Positions 33,317 through 44,310 of a stretch of 64,000 bases of DNA are shown here, in pieces. Both the position numbers and the translations under genes were made by a program. Every line of letters begins with the position of its first letter. Position 1 is the first letter of the stretch. Source of the DNA: Zonotrichia leucophrys gambelii (lineage: Eukaryota > Chordata > Aves > Passeriformes > Passerellidae); assembly GCF_028769735.1 (NCBI RefSeq), contig NC_088187.1:10643532-10707531 (forward strand), written 5' to 3'. A model generated the notes under the pieces. It ran no database searches. It was not told the DNA's origin and worked only from the letters and a program-made list of their open reading frames with translations.

Positions 33317-34398
33317 TGCCTTGGGAAGGCTGAGCTGGAGCAGAGGCTGGGCAGAGTTACAGAATAAAGCAGGGATTTATTCAAAGCATCTCCTCCATGG
33401 ATCCACCTTGGGCAGCACAAGAGCCCAGCCAGGGCTGCACCCAAGGTGAACCAAAATGGTCACAAAATGAATCCAAGATGAACCAAAATGGTCACAAAAT
33501 GAATCCAAGATGAACCAAAATGGTCACAAAATGAACCCAAGATGAACCAAAATGGTCCCAAAATGAACCCAAGATGAACCAAAATGGCCCCAAAATGAAC
33601 CAAAATGGTCCCAAAATGACCCCAAATGAGCCAAGATATTCACAAAATGAACCCAAGATGAATCCAAAATGGTCACAAAATGAACCCAAGATGAACCAAA
33701 ATGGTCACAAAATGAACCCAAAATGAACCAAAATGGTCACAAAATGAACCCAAAATGAACCAAAATGGTCACAAATTGAACCCAAGATGAACCAAAATGG
33801 TCACAAAATGAATCCAAGATGAACCAAAATGGTCACAAAATGAACCCAAGATGAACCAAAATGGTCACAAAATGAATCCAAAAAGAACCAAAATGGTCAC
33901 AAATTGAACCCAAGATGAACCAAAATGGTCACAAAATGAATCCAAGATGAACCAAAATGGCCCCAAAATGAATCCAAAATGAACCAAAATGGTCACAAAA
34001 TGAACCCAAGATGAACCAAAATGGTCACAAAATGAATCCAAAAAGAACCAAAATGGTCACAAATTGAACCCAAGATGAACCAAAATGGTCCCAAAATGCA
34101 CGGCCGGGCACGGGGTCTCTCCCTGGGATCAGTTCTGCTCCATTTGCACCTTGCAGTTCATTGTCCCATTCCAGCTTTAGCCCATCCAGTCCCACCCTGC
34201 TTGTTTTTCTCTCTCCAGCCCACGGGGTTTGTGCTCCTGGGCTGAGATTTGGATCATTTGTCCTTGGTGCCCAGCTGGAGCAGGAATTGTTTTGTCTCCC
34301 TGCTCTGTGCACAGAGCTCAGCATCCCCTGGTGTGAGCCCAGCCCCACACACTAAAGCAGCACAGAACCTGAAACACAGAAAAGTTAAACCTGAGGCA
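33317..34398 (-). mobile_element. LTR-like interspersed repeat, long copy with internal array
   Basis: The same element as 29864-30330, with the same end sequences and the same landmarks, but about 615 bp longer because of the internal minisatellite at 33445-34096. The flanks outside the element are unrelated to those of the short copy, indicating separate insertions rather than a block duplication. No clear target-site duplication was found. Confidence 0.65.
33445..34096. repeat. Expanded minisatellite inside the LTR-like element, about 20 units
   Basis: GATGAACCAAAATGGTCACA followed by AAATGAACCCAA repeats with a period near 30, mixed with shorter units that lack the AACCCAAG part. Variants include GGTCCCAAAATG, GGCCCCAAAATG and AAAAAGAACC. 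The short copy of the element has only two units, so the expansion happened after insertion or in the source copy. Confidence 0.9.
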
Positions 34399-36060
34399 TC
34401 ACAGTGGAATCAAAAGGGGAGAAAAGTCCCTTTTCCACGGCCCTGCTCAGTAGCAAAGCCCCATAAAAGCTTTGCTGGGATTATTCCAGGCTGAGGCCAG
34501 CATTAACACGGGATTCCTCCCCACCTCTCCCCTGCAGCTCAGCAATATCAGGAACAATAAAAACCCCATTAAAAACCCCATTAAATCCTTGCTGGAGCAG
34601 CAGCCTGCGAGAGGTGCACTGAGTCCAGGAAGGACTCCGTGAAAAATCCTTGAAAAAAGGGTTTTTCAAGAAAAATCCTCATTGAAAAATCCTTCAAACA
34701 TTGCCCAAACCCAATCCTCACCCAGCAGAGTTTGGGCATCTCAAGGGCAGGTGATAAGAGCCTGGCCTGGGTAGGGAATCACTGATCCAAACCCTGCAAA
34801 GAAACATTTTTGCAGATTCTGTCCTCCCACTCCCAGGAAAAACTCACACAGTTCCAAAAATGAGGCTAAGAAAAGGCTTTCATGTATGCAGATTATTTTT
34901 TTATTTTTTTCATTTAGCAATTAAAAGTTTCTCTTCCAAAATCTTTGAGGAGACACTTGATGTGGGAGAAAGCATTATGTCTTGGATATGTTGTCACAAA
35001 ATAAAAATCTGCCTGAATTTGGCCCAAATTACATGCTTCAGGGGGAGAAGATACAAATTATCAGTTTATTCACACTTAAGACTTTTTTCTTTTGGGAAGG
35101 TTGCTCTGGACAAAATTCCCAGGATATAAAGGGACAGCAAAGCAGGAAAGAGAGGGCAGGAACAACCTGCTCCTGCTCTGGGGTGAAAACAACTGCAACA
35201 TATCCAAAATATCCCGATTTTCCCTGCTCTGAGGGAAAATCCTGGCTCTTGGTTAAGGATCTGGTTTGATGGTGGAAGTTAAGCAGAAAAAAAAAAAATG
35301 GGGATTTACATCCAAATTTAAGAAATTCAAAATATTCCTCTACATTTTCAAGTTGGAACATTTGCTAAATTCCCTTCTCCTGGAGTAAACTTTGAGGGGA
35401 AAAAAAATAATCAAAATAGTTGAGAAAAGAATTCTTCTTATCCTGGTTTTCTCCTCCAGCCTTTGACACTAAGAATACATTTTGAAACAGTAAAAATTCA
35501 AGATAAAATAGCAAAGAATGGCAGTAGTTCCCTGGGTTTTTCTGTTCCCTTTTGGCGGCTCTCTTGTTTTAATTGATGTGGCAATATTTCAAAATTGCCT
35601 TTTTAGTGGCAGCCTCTGCTCCAGGACACTTTTCCTCGTGGTTCCTTCCCCTGGTGCTCGATCCAGTCCCAGCAGGAGCTGCCAGCAGTGCCAGCCTCTC
35701 CAGAGCCCCAAAATTCCCTTTATTCCACCCCTATTTGGGGTTACACCAATCCCTGAGTTAAATAACCTGGGCAGATGCACCCCAAAAATCTCCTTTTCCT
35801 GCAGCTGAGCCCAGTTCTGTGTCTGAATTCCAGCAGGATCAGATCCAGTGTTAAAATAAGGGATCAATTCTGAATCCTGGGAGCAGCAGAGCAGGACAAG
35901 AAATTTCCTTTTTTTCCGGGTTTTTTCCCCAAAAAAGCCCTGGGACTGTTCAAATCTGAATTTTTGCCATGATCAGGAAGAATTTGGGTTGCATAGGGTG
36001 GGAATGTGTCCTGTGAAAGACTCAGTGATCCCTGAGGCTCATCCAGCTCAGGAAATTCCC
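34399..36060. other. Noncoding stretch, no gene seen
   Basis: Single-copy DNA with a short hairpin at 34649-34670 (CTTGAAAAA...TTTTTCAAG), an A-run at 35286-35299 and a T-rich tract at 34889-34912. No gene or array. Confidence 0.5.
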
Positions 36061-36730
36061 TGATATTCCTTATATAGGATAATATAGGGAATATATAATA
36101 TATCATTATGGGGAATATATAATATATAATTACAGGGAATATATATAAAATCTATAATGTATGGTATATAATATATATTAATATATTATATACTATATAA
36201 TACATGTAGCGCATATTTTATATAATTTTATTGATATCATTTATATAATATATAATATGTAATTTATATAATATATAACATATTAATATTAATATTATAT
36301 TATATTATATTATATTACATTATATTACATTATACTGTATATTATATTATATTATATTATTTATATTATTATATATACAATATATAGATATTATATATAC
36401 AATATATTAGATATTAGATATTATATATTATATATTAGATATTATATATTATATATTATATATTATATATTATATATTATATATTATATCTTATATCTTA
36501 TATCTTATATCTTATATCTTATATCTTATATCTTATATCTTATATCTTATATCATATGTTATACATTATATATAATAATGTCAGGAAATAAATAATATAT
36601 AATATATAATATATAATATATGTAATTATATAATAAATACTATACAATTATAATATACATATGATCAGATAATACATACATTATTATTAAATTAATAATA
36701 CATAAATATAATTATATAATACATAAAATT
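36061..36730. repeat. AT-only complex array, first copy
   Basis: Almost entirely A and T: (TATTA)n at about 36290-36360, then TATATTAGATAT, a run of about nine TTATATC heptamers (36484-36556), and mixed TAATATATAA. The equivalent region of the second copy (49735-50214) has TTATG pentamers in place of the TTATATC heptamers. Confidence 0.9.
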
Positions 36731-37317
36731 CCCTCTAACCCCACTGCCTCACACCTGATTCCTGGGATCAGCAGCTCCTGTCGGAATTTCTGGGATCAAA
36801 CATCCTGTTTGTAATTCCCCTGGCTAAACCAGGGCTGGATAAAGACGCTTTGGTTCAGCAGGAAAATGGAATTATTTTTACAGAAGCCAGCGAGGGAGGC
36901 TGGAGCCACCGATTTGGGATGATTACAATGAACAAAAAAAGTCAAGGCTGGAAGTGTTTATTTTAATTTAGGGGGCATGGCGAGCTGCTGAGGTGGGGAG
37001 ATATTATTTTTATGGATTTAATCAGATGGTTTGTGGGCATTGCTAATTGAAATCTGTCTGCCTCGCCTCCAGTTCTGTGGGGCTTTTCCTACCGTGCCTG
37101 GGAGGCAGAAAAAAGGCAATTATTGAGGCTGGGGAGGGGAACCAGGAATTGGGAGAGGTTTGGGGATAAAAAGGGAAAAAGGGGCTTCGTTTTTGGGGGG
37201 AAATTTCAGTGTCTGGATGGAGCTGCCTCAGCCTGGAGCCATTTCCCTGCCCTGAGGTAAATAAGGATCAGCAATAACTGGGAGAAGAGGCTGAGCGGAC
37301 TTCAGAAGGATGCTCAG
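36731..37317. other. Single-copy noncoding part of duplicated segment, copy A
   Basis: Repeat-free sequence almost identical to 50214-50793. It contains a stretch at 36905-37075 with homeodomain-like words (TGGATTTAATCAGATGG, ATTGCTAATTGAAATC). No gene seen. Confidence 0.5.
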
Positions 37318-38030
37318 GATGTTGGGTTTTCCAGGGTCTGGAACAATGCTGGATTTTCCAGAGTCTGAAAGGATGCTGGATTTTCCAGGGTCTGAACAAT
37401 GCTGGATTTTCCAGGATCTGAAAGATGCTGGATTTTCCAGGAGTCTGAAAGGATGCTGGATTTTCCAGGATCTGGAACAATGCTGGATTTTCCAGAGTCT
37501 GAAAGGATGCTGGATTTTCCAGGATCTGGAAAGATGCTGGATTTTCCAGGGTCTGGAACAATGCTGGATTTTCCAGGGTCTGAAAGGATGCTGGATTTTC
37601 CAGGGTCTGAAAGGACGCTGGATTTTCCAGGATCTGGAACAATGCTGGATTTTCCAGGGTCTGAAAGGATGCTGGATTTTCCAGGGTCTGAACAGGATGC
37701 TGGATTTTCCAGGATCTGGAACAATGCTGGATTTTCATCTGAAGGATGCTGGATTTTCAGGATCGGGAACAATGCTGTTTTTCCAGGGTCTGGAAAGATG
37801 CTGGATTTTCCAGAGTCTGAACATGCTGATTCAGGTCTGGAAAATCTGGTTTTCCAGGGTCTGGAAGGATTCTGAATTTTCCAGGATCTGGAACAATGCT
37901 GGATTTTCCAGGATCTGGAACAATGCTGGATTTTCCAGGGTCTGAAAGGATGCTGGATTTTCCAGGATCTGAAAGGATGCTGGATTTTCCAGGGTCTGGG
38001 AGGATCCTGGATTTTCCAGCACCTGGAAAA
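37318..38030. repeat. 27-bp minisatellite, copy A
   Basis: About 26 units of GATGCTGGATTTTCCAGGRT CTGAAAG or ATGCTGGATTTTCCAGGRTC TGGAACA. The two unit types are interspersed. TGGATTTTCCA inside each unit is itself a short inverted repeat, so each unit can form a mini-hairpin. The period of 27 equals nine codons without stops, explaining frames of 150-300 codons on both strands. Counterpart at 50793-51545. Confidence 0.95.
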
Positions 38031-38825
38031 GTGTGACTTGGGAATTTCAGCAATTCCCAGGACTTCCCTTTTCCCTCTGAAGCTCCTCTGAGTGCCAGGT
38101 GACCCCTGGACCCCCCAGGACACCTCATTTTTCCCCCTGGGGGGACACTGATGGTCCAAGACACAGGAAAATGCAGCAGCAGTCACCAAAAACACCCAGC
38201 CAAGCTGCACCTCAAATTTCATCGAAATTTGGCCATTCCAGGAACCCCTGAAGATTCTCCCCAGTGGTTTTCACCACTGAGCACCCTCACACCCAAAAAG
38301 AAAAACCAGGACAGCATTTTTTAATAAAAATCCCAACTGAATCCTGCCCTTGGATGAGCTGAGGGGTTCAGGGTATTTTTTGTTTCATGGTTTGTTTTGT
38401 TTGTGGCACAGGGAATTCCAACCCAACCAGCTGACGAAGAGCAGCCCCAAAAATGCAACTTTTTGCCTGTGCCCTGTGGTGTCACCCCCAGAGCCACCAA
38501 GCAGGGTGTAAATATCCCCCAGCCACAGGGCAAAACACATCAGGCTCACGCAGGAGCACAGCGCTCCGAAAAACACCATCCCCAAATATTTTCTGTATCA
38601 TAATTATACAAAATGAATGGAAATTTTTGCCCCCCAGCCCCAAAAACACGGCCCATTCTGAGCCCTGCCATATATAAATAACAGTGGGACATAAATAACA
38701 GTGCAGGGCTCTTTGCGCCGGGCAGGAGCTGGGGAGTGGAAAAATGATGGAGGGACAAGTGGTTTTTAAGATCCCCCCGAGGCCTGTAAGTGACCTGTTT
38801 ATTTCAAGAAGAGCTGCAAGTGCCA
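38031..38825. other. Single-copy noncoding part of duplicated segment, copy A
   Basis: Close to 51549-52340 with scattered substitutions. Contains two tandem copies of ATAAATAACAGTG at about 38675-38703. No gene seen. Confidence 0.5.
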
Positions 38826-39597
38826 AAAGGGAAGGGAAGGGAAGGGAAGGGAAGGGAAGGGAAGGAAGGGAAGGGAAGGGAAGGGAAGGGAAGGGAAGGG
38901 AAGGGAAGGGAAGGGAAGGGAAGGGAAGGGGAAGGAAGGGAAGGGAAGGGGAAGGGAAGGGGAAGGGAAGGGAAGGGAAGGGAAGGGAAGGGAAGGGAAG
39001 GGAAGGAAGGGAAGGGAAGGGAAGGGAAGGGAAGGGAAGGGAAGAAGGGAAGGGGAAGAGGGAAGGGAAGGAAGGGAAGGGAAGGAAGGGAAGGGAAGGG
39101 AAGGGAAGGGAAGGGAAGGGAAGGGAAGGGAAGGGAAGGGAAGGGAAGGAGGGAAGGGAAGGGAAGGAAGGGAAGGGAAGGGAAGGGAAGGGAAGGGAAG
39201 GGAAGGGAAGGGAAGGGAAGGGAAGGGAAGGGAAGGGAAGGGAAGGGAAGGGAAGGAGGAAGGGAAGGGAAGGGAAGGGAAGGGAAGGGAAGGGAAGGGA
39301 AGGGAAGGAAGGGAAGGGAAGGGAAGGGAAGGGAAGGGAAGGGAAGGGAAGGGAAGGGAAGGGAAGGGAAGGGAAGGGAAGGGAAGGGAAGGGAAGGGAA
39401 GGGAAGGGAAGGGAAGGGAAGGGAAGGGAAGGGAAGGGAAGGGAAGGGAAGGGAAGGGAAGGGAAGGGAAGGAAGGAAGGGAAGGGAAGGAAGGGAAGGG
39501 AAGGGAAGGAAGGAAGGAAGGGAAGGGAAGGGAAGGGAAGGGAAGGGAAGGGAGAGGAAGGGAAGGGAAGGGAAGGGAAGGGAAGGGAAGGGAAGCA
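38826..39597 (+). repeat. AAGGG pentamer array, copy A, about 770 bp
   Basis: An essentially uninterrupted purine run of GGGAA units with occasional AAGG, GGAAGGGG or AAGAAGGG variants. All purines are on the plus strand. It contains no thymine or cytosine. Such runs can form triplex DNA and are slippage-prone. Frames of 270-350 codons (Gly-Lys-Glu-rich or Pro-Ser-Leu-Phe-rich) are artefacts. Confidence 0.97.
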
Positions 39598-39975
39598 GTT
39601 CCTGGAGTTGCTATCATGGTCTGATTCCAGGGATTATTTCAAAATAAACATGGACTGGGTCTCTGCTTTGCTGTTCCGTCAATGTGAGTGGGGATTGAGG
39701 TGCTCCAGGATGGGCTCACCTGAGGAACGAGCCTGGAGGGACAGAAATGACCAGGGAGATTCATTTTGGCCTCAGAGAATGCTCAAAAATGAGAATTTCT
39801 GGTGAGGAGACAAAAAGTTGTGCAGAAATCCAGTGGGGAACCCCACACATCAGCATCCTCCTGCTCCAGGGAGGAAAAAGAATTCTCTTTTTTTCTGCAT
39901 GAAACATCTCAGTTGGAAGGGAAAGGGTCATAACTGACTTTTTTAAATGGAAGGGAAAAGTTTTGAACTTGTCAG
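39598..39975. other. 378-bp unique spacer present only in copy A
   Basis: Sequence from CAGTTCCTGGAGTTGCTATC to TTTTGAACTTGTCAGG separates the AAGGG and AAAGGG arrays. In copy B the two purine arrays are directly fused and this spacer is absent. The spacer has no recognised gene or transposon. Confidence 0.9.
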
Positions 39976-40556
39976 GGAGAAAAGGAAAAGGGAAAGGGAA
40001 AGGGAAAGGGAAAGGGAAAGGGAAAGGGAAAGGGAAAGGGAAGGAAGGGAAAGGGAAAGGGAAAGGGAAAGGGAAAGGGAAAGGGAAAGGGAAAGGGAAA
40101 GGGAAAAAAGGGAAAGGGAAAGGGAAAGGGAAAGGGAAAGGGAAAGGGAAAGGGAAAGGGAAAGGGAAAGGGAAAGGGAAAGGGAAAGGGAAAGGGAAAG
40201 GGAAAGGGAAAGGGAAAGGGAAAGGGAAAGGGAAAGGGAAAGGGAAAGGGAAAGGGAAAGGGAAAGGGAAAGGGAAAGGGAAAGGGAAAGGGAAAGGGAA
40301 AGGAAAGGGAAGGGAAAGGGAAAGGGAAAGGAAAGGAAAGGAAAGGAAAGGAAAGGAAAGGAAAGGAAAGGAAAGGAAAGGAAAGGAAAGGAAAGGAAAG
40401 GAAAGGAAAGGAAAGGAAAGGAAAGGAAAGGAAAGGAAAGGAAAGGAAAGGAAAGGAAAGGAAAGGAGGAAAAGGAAAGGGGGAAAAGGAAAAGGGGAAA
40501 AGGGAAAAGGGAAAAGGGAAAAGGGAAAAGGGAAAAGGGAAAAGGGAAAAGGGAAG
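39976..40556 (+). repeat. AAAGGG hexamer array merging into AAAGG pentamer, copy A
   Basis: GGGAAA hexamers from 39984 to about 40330 give way to GGAAA pentamers (about 40330-40468), then to GGAAAAGG-type units to 40556. The clean step from hexamer to pentamer suggests two successive slippage expansions. All purines are again on the plus strand. Confidence 0.97.
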
Positions 40557-41562
40557 GGTTCCCTTCATCCCAGAGTTCACAGGGAGAAATCCTTTAAAAG
40601 CTGCAAGGTTTTCATTTTTAATAACAAATCCATCTTTTAGGGCAGATTAATTTGCAGCACTCTGGTGCCTGTCCCAGAACCATCTCTGGGAGCATTGGGG
40701 CCAAGCTAAAATGACATTTTTCCCTTTCAGCCCAGGTGCCAGCCCCAGTGATGCAACGCAGGTAATATGGGAAACGATGAGTGACGCTGTAATTGCAGAG
40801 GATCCCTGCTTGGGAAAGAGAAATTGGAGTTGGGACGAAATCAAAACAATACCAGGAAAATAAACCAGAGAAATTCCTTCCTGAAACTGCAGAATGAATT
40901 GCTCCTGATAAGCTGCCATGAGGTTGAGAAAGAATACTGAGGGCCGGCAGGGTGTTTGAAGGGGAACCAGGTTCTGTCTTTGCCTTTCTCAAGGATTCTC
41001 TGCGGGATCCAGGGAATTTCACCTGGCGTGGAGGGAAGCTGTCAGACAAGTCCATGCACAGCCCGGGTGTCTGCGATTGCCATGGCTGAGGCACCCAAAG
41101 CCCAGGCAGCTCCGGCTGAGCTCTCTCATTCCTGCCCAGATGGCGGCCCTGATAGTCCCTCATTATCTCCTCATCTCAATTAAAGCATCCCCAGATTCTC
41201 ACCTAATGAACCAAGCTAATGAGTGACAAGAGATCATGAAGAAATCTGAGGCACCCAGGAGGGGGATCCAGAGGCAGCTCAGGGCTGGGAATCTCCTGCC
41301 CAGAAACAAACCCAGCTTTTCCCCACCGGGATAAAAAACCAGAGAGTTCAGAAACTCCAAGGCTCCAGCTGCTGGAGAATGATGGGAATGGGGACAGCAA
41401 TGACGCCCACGAGGTTTCCTTCAACCCATCTGTTGGTGGGAGCTCTCTGGGCTCTCCAGGAATCCTGGATGGAGGAAAAGGCTCCCTGAGCCTGGGGAAA
41501 TTCTCTTATCAAGTGCCTGCTCTGTGCTGATGGAGCTTCACCTCCTTCCATTCCGAGAAGGA
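40557..41562. other. Single-copy noncoding part of duplicated segment, copy A
   Basis: Repeat-free, nearly identical to 53506-54503. Contains ACTTCACCTCCTTCCATTC and the phrase GGTGGGAGCTCTCTGGGCTC (41434), which recurs after the next array at 42096 as GGTGGGAGCTGTCTGGGCTC, so the next array is bracketed by a direct repeat of about 80-120 bp. No gene seen. Confidence 0.55.
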
Positions 41563-42063
41563 AGGGAAGGGAAGGGAAGGGAAGGGAAGGGAAGGGAAGG
41601 GAAGAGGAAGGGGAAGGGGAAGGGGAAGGGGAAGGGGAAGGGGAAGGGGAAGGGGAAGGGGAAGGGGAAGGGGAAGGGGAAGGGGAAGGGGAAGGGGAAG
41701 GGGAAGGGGAAGGGAAGGGGAAGGGGAAGGGGAAGGGGAAGGGGAAGGGGAAGGGGAAGGGGAAGGGGAAGGGGAAGGGGAAGGGGAAGGGGAAGGGGAA
41801 GGGGAAGGGGAAGGGGAAGGGGAAGGGGAAGGGGAAGGGGAAGGGAGAAAGGAAGGAAAAGAGAAGAGAAGAGAAGAGAAGAGAAGAGAAGAGAAGAGAA
41901 GAGAAGAGAAGAGAAGAGAAGAGAAGAGAAGAGAAGAGAAGAGAAGAGAAGAGAAGAGAAGAGAAGAGAAGAGAAGAGAAGAGAAGAGAAGAGAAGAGAA
42001 GAGAAGAGAAGAGAAGAGAAGAGAAGAGAAGAGAAGAGAAGAGAAGAGAAGAGAAGAGAAGAG
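41563..42063 (+). repeat. Purine array AAGGG, AAGGGG, AAGAG, copy A
   Basis: Three blocks in order: GGGAA pentamers (41563-41612), GGGGAA hexamers (41613-41845) and GAGAA pentamers (41859-42063, about 40 units). Purines are on the plus strand throughout. In copy B (54503-55127) the hexamer and GAGAA blocks are much shorter and a further 400 bp of GGGAA/GGAA follows. Confidence 0.97.
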
Positions 42064-43015
42064 ATCCCTTCATCCCAGAGTTCAGCTCCTCTGTTGGTGG
42101 GAGCTGTCTGGGCTCTCCAGGAACCCTGGATGGATGAAAATTCTGCCTGAGCCTGGGGAAATTCTCTTCCCAAGAGAATTGGGAAGAATTCTCTTCCCTG
42201 CCTCGTCTGTGCTGGGAGCTGCTGGTGGAGCTCCACCTCCTTCCCATTCCTCATCTCCCCCATTCTCATTTCTCTTCATCTCTTTACCTCTAAATAATGT
42301 TTTTACCTCTGCAAATGGGTAAATTCTGCTTTTCTGGGTGCCCAGCAATGCTCTGTGCACTCCTGGGGTGTTTCTCCCCCTTCACCCCAGCCCTGCTCCG
42401 TCCTGTGCCGAGTCCTGCAGCAGCACAGGAGCTCCTCCAACATTTCCAGCCCATTTCCAGCCGTTCTTGGCTGCCGCCCCCTCTGCCAGGCCCAAACCAA
42501 ATGTTTCTCCATGGAAGGCTGTGAGTGCAGCTCAGGGAAAGCAGCTCTGATTTCAGATCCAATTTGCTGTAAAATGAGAGGCGGCGAGGAGAGGAATCCT
42601 TTTTAATTAGAAAAAATAGGGGGGAAAAATCAGAAAAAAAAAAGGGGACACTTCAGTTGAGAGTTTGTGTGCAGAGCAGGAGCTTTCATGCGTGGAGCCC
42701 GGCCCTTGCTGCTGCAGAGGCTGAAATTTGATCAATATTGCTCTGCTTTTATTGCCTTTGGTGCTTTGGATCCTCCCCAGCTCCTGATAAATGAGAGGGA
42801 CACAGAGGGACTCAATTCCCTCCAGCATCACTTTTCCATGCTGTCCAACCAGACTTTTAATGGGATTTTTTTCTCCCCAAAAAGCTTGGGATCCAGTCGG
42901 CCTCTTGCAAAAACGTGGATGGCTCAAAGCAGCAGCCCATGGGCATTTCTGAGTGTGAAAGGGGGAAATTAAATACTAAAAGTTACAAATAGCAGCTTAA
43001 AATTAAAGCTTAAAT
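42064..43015. other. Single-copy noncoding part of duplicated segment, copy A
   Basis: Nearly identical to 55128-56080. Includes A-runs at 42606-42650. Overlapping open frames around 42300-42600 and 42607-42972 have no recognisable content. No gene seen. Confidence 0.5.
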
Positions 43016-43110
43016 TCTAAATTTTTAAATTGAAGCTTAAAAATTGAAGCCTAAAAATTGAAGCTTAAAAATTGAAACTTAAAAATTGAAACTTAAAAAT
43101 TAAAAATTAC
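43016..43110. repeat. 14-bp tandem repeat, copy A
   Basis: About six copies of TTAAAAATTGAAGC / TTAAAAATTGAAAC. Counterpart at 56080-56175. Confidence 0.85.
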
Positions 43111-43254
43111 CTAAGGAGAGAGTGTTTGTTTGGCACAGACTTGTGCGGCTCTCTCAGGACTGCAGCACCCAATATAGGGATGTGAGGAACATCCAACCCC
43201 TCTGTGCCTAAGGACAGGCACAAGGAGCAGCCAGGCCCAGAGATCTCTGCAGGG

Positions 43255-43755
43255 AAAAAAAACCTGAAATATCTGCATTGAAATATTGAAATATCTGCAA
43301 TGAAATCCTGAAATATCTGCATTGAAACACTGAAATATCTACATTTAAATCCTGAAATATCTGCAGTGAAATCCTGAAATATCTACATTGAAATATTGAA
43401 ATATCTGCAATGAAACCCTGAAATATCTGCAGTGAAACCCTGAAATATCTGCATTGAAACATTGAAATATCTGCAATGGAACCCTGAAATATCTGCACTG
43501 AAAGACTGAAATATCTGCAGTGAAATCCTGAAATATCTGCATTGAAACATTGAAATATCTGCAATGGAGCCCTGAAATGTCTGCTCTGGAACTCTGAAAT
43601 ATCTGCAGTGAAACACTGAAATAACTGCACTTAAACTCTGAAATACTTGCACTGAAATACTGAAATATCTGCAGTGAAACCCTGAAATATCTATACTTAA
43701 ACTCTGAAATATTTGCACTAAAACCCTGAAATATCTGCAGTGAAACCCTGAAATA
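43255..43755. repeat. 22-bp minisatellite, copy A, about 22 units
   Basis: The unit TGAAATATCTGCAGTGAAAC CC has an exact period of 22, so the reading frame cycles every 66 bases, producing a 22-residue pattern in frames on the minus strand. Counterpart at 56330-56745 is shorter by several units. Confidence 0.92.
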
Positions 43756-43959
43756 GCCCAGGCAGACCAACCAGGCCTCTCCTAGCAAATCCAAACTTAG
43801 TCCAGGCCTAAATCAGACCAAGTCTGGACTTGGGCACCTGCTCTGGTGCTGCGACACCTCCAGCTCAGGCCACACTTGAGGGTCTGCCCGTGTGAAAGCA
43901 AACAAGGAAATGGAGATTTGCAAGAAATTCTCACTCCTGAGTCAGGCTGCTCCTTCCTC
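43756..43959. other. Short noncoding spacer, copy A
   Basis: About 200 bases of single-copy DNA matching 56746-56944; no gene. Confidence 0.45.
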
Positions 43960-44310
43960 CCCCAAAGCTGGGACTCCATTAATGGAAATATTTATTTGGG
44001 TGACTTTGCAGATGATTTCTTGCTCCTTCCTCCCCCAAAGCTGAGTCTCAATTAATGGAAATATTTATTTGGGTGACTTTGCAGATGATTTCTTGCTCCT
44101 TCCTCCCCCAAAGCTGGGACTCAATTAATAGAATATCTATTTGGGTGACTTTGCAGATGATTTCTTGCTCCTTGCTCCCCCAAAGGTGGGACTCCATTAA
44201 TGGAAATATTTATTTGGGTGACTTTGCAGATGATTTCTTGCTCGTTCCTTCTTCCCCCAAAGCTGGGTCTCCATTAATGGAAATATTTATTTGGGTGACT
44301 TTGCAGATGA
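43960..44310. repeat. 73-bp tandem repeat, copy A, five units
   Basis: Units contain ATTAATGGAAATATTTATTT, GGGTGACTTTGCAGATGATT and TCTTGCTCCTTCCTCCCCCA, starting near 43978, 44051, 44124, 44197 and 44273. Copy B has six units (56963-57372). The copy-number difference makes this a useful marker between the two segments. Confidence 0.92.

Noticed and set aside
38744..39805. 353-codon Gly/Arg/Glu/Lys-rich frame and its Pro/Ser/Leu/Phe-rich complement
   Set aside because: Translation of a pure AAGGG array, which has no stop in several phases.
39976..40330. Interstitial telomere candidate because of a GGG-containing hexamer
   Set aside because: The hexamer is AAAGGG, not TTAGGG, and it steps into AAAGG, as slippage arrays do.
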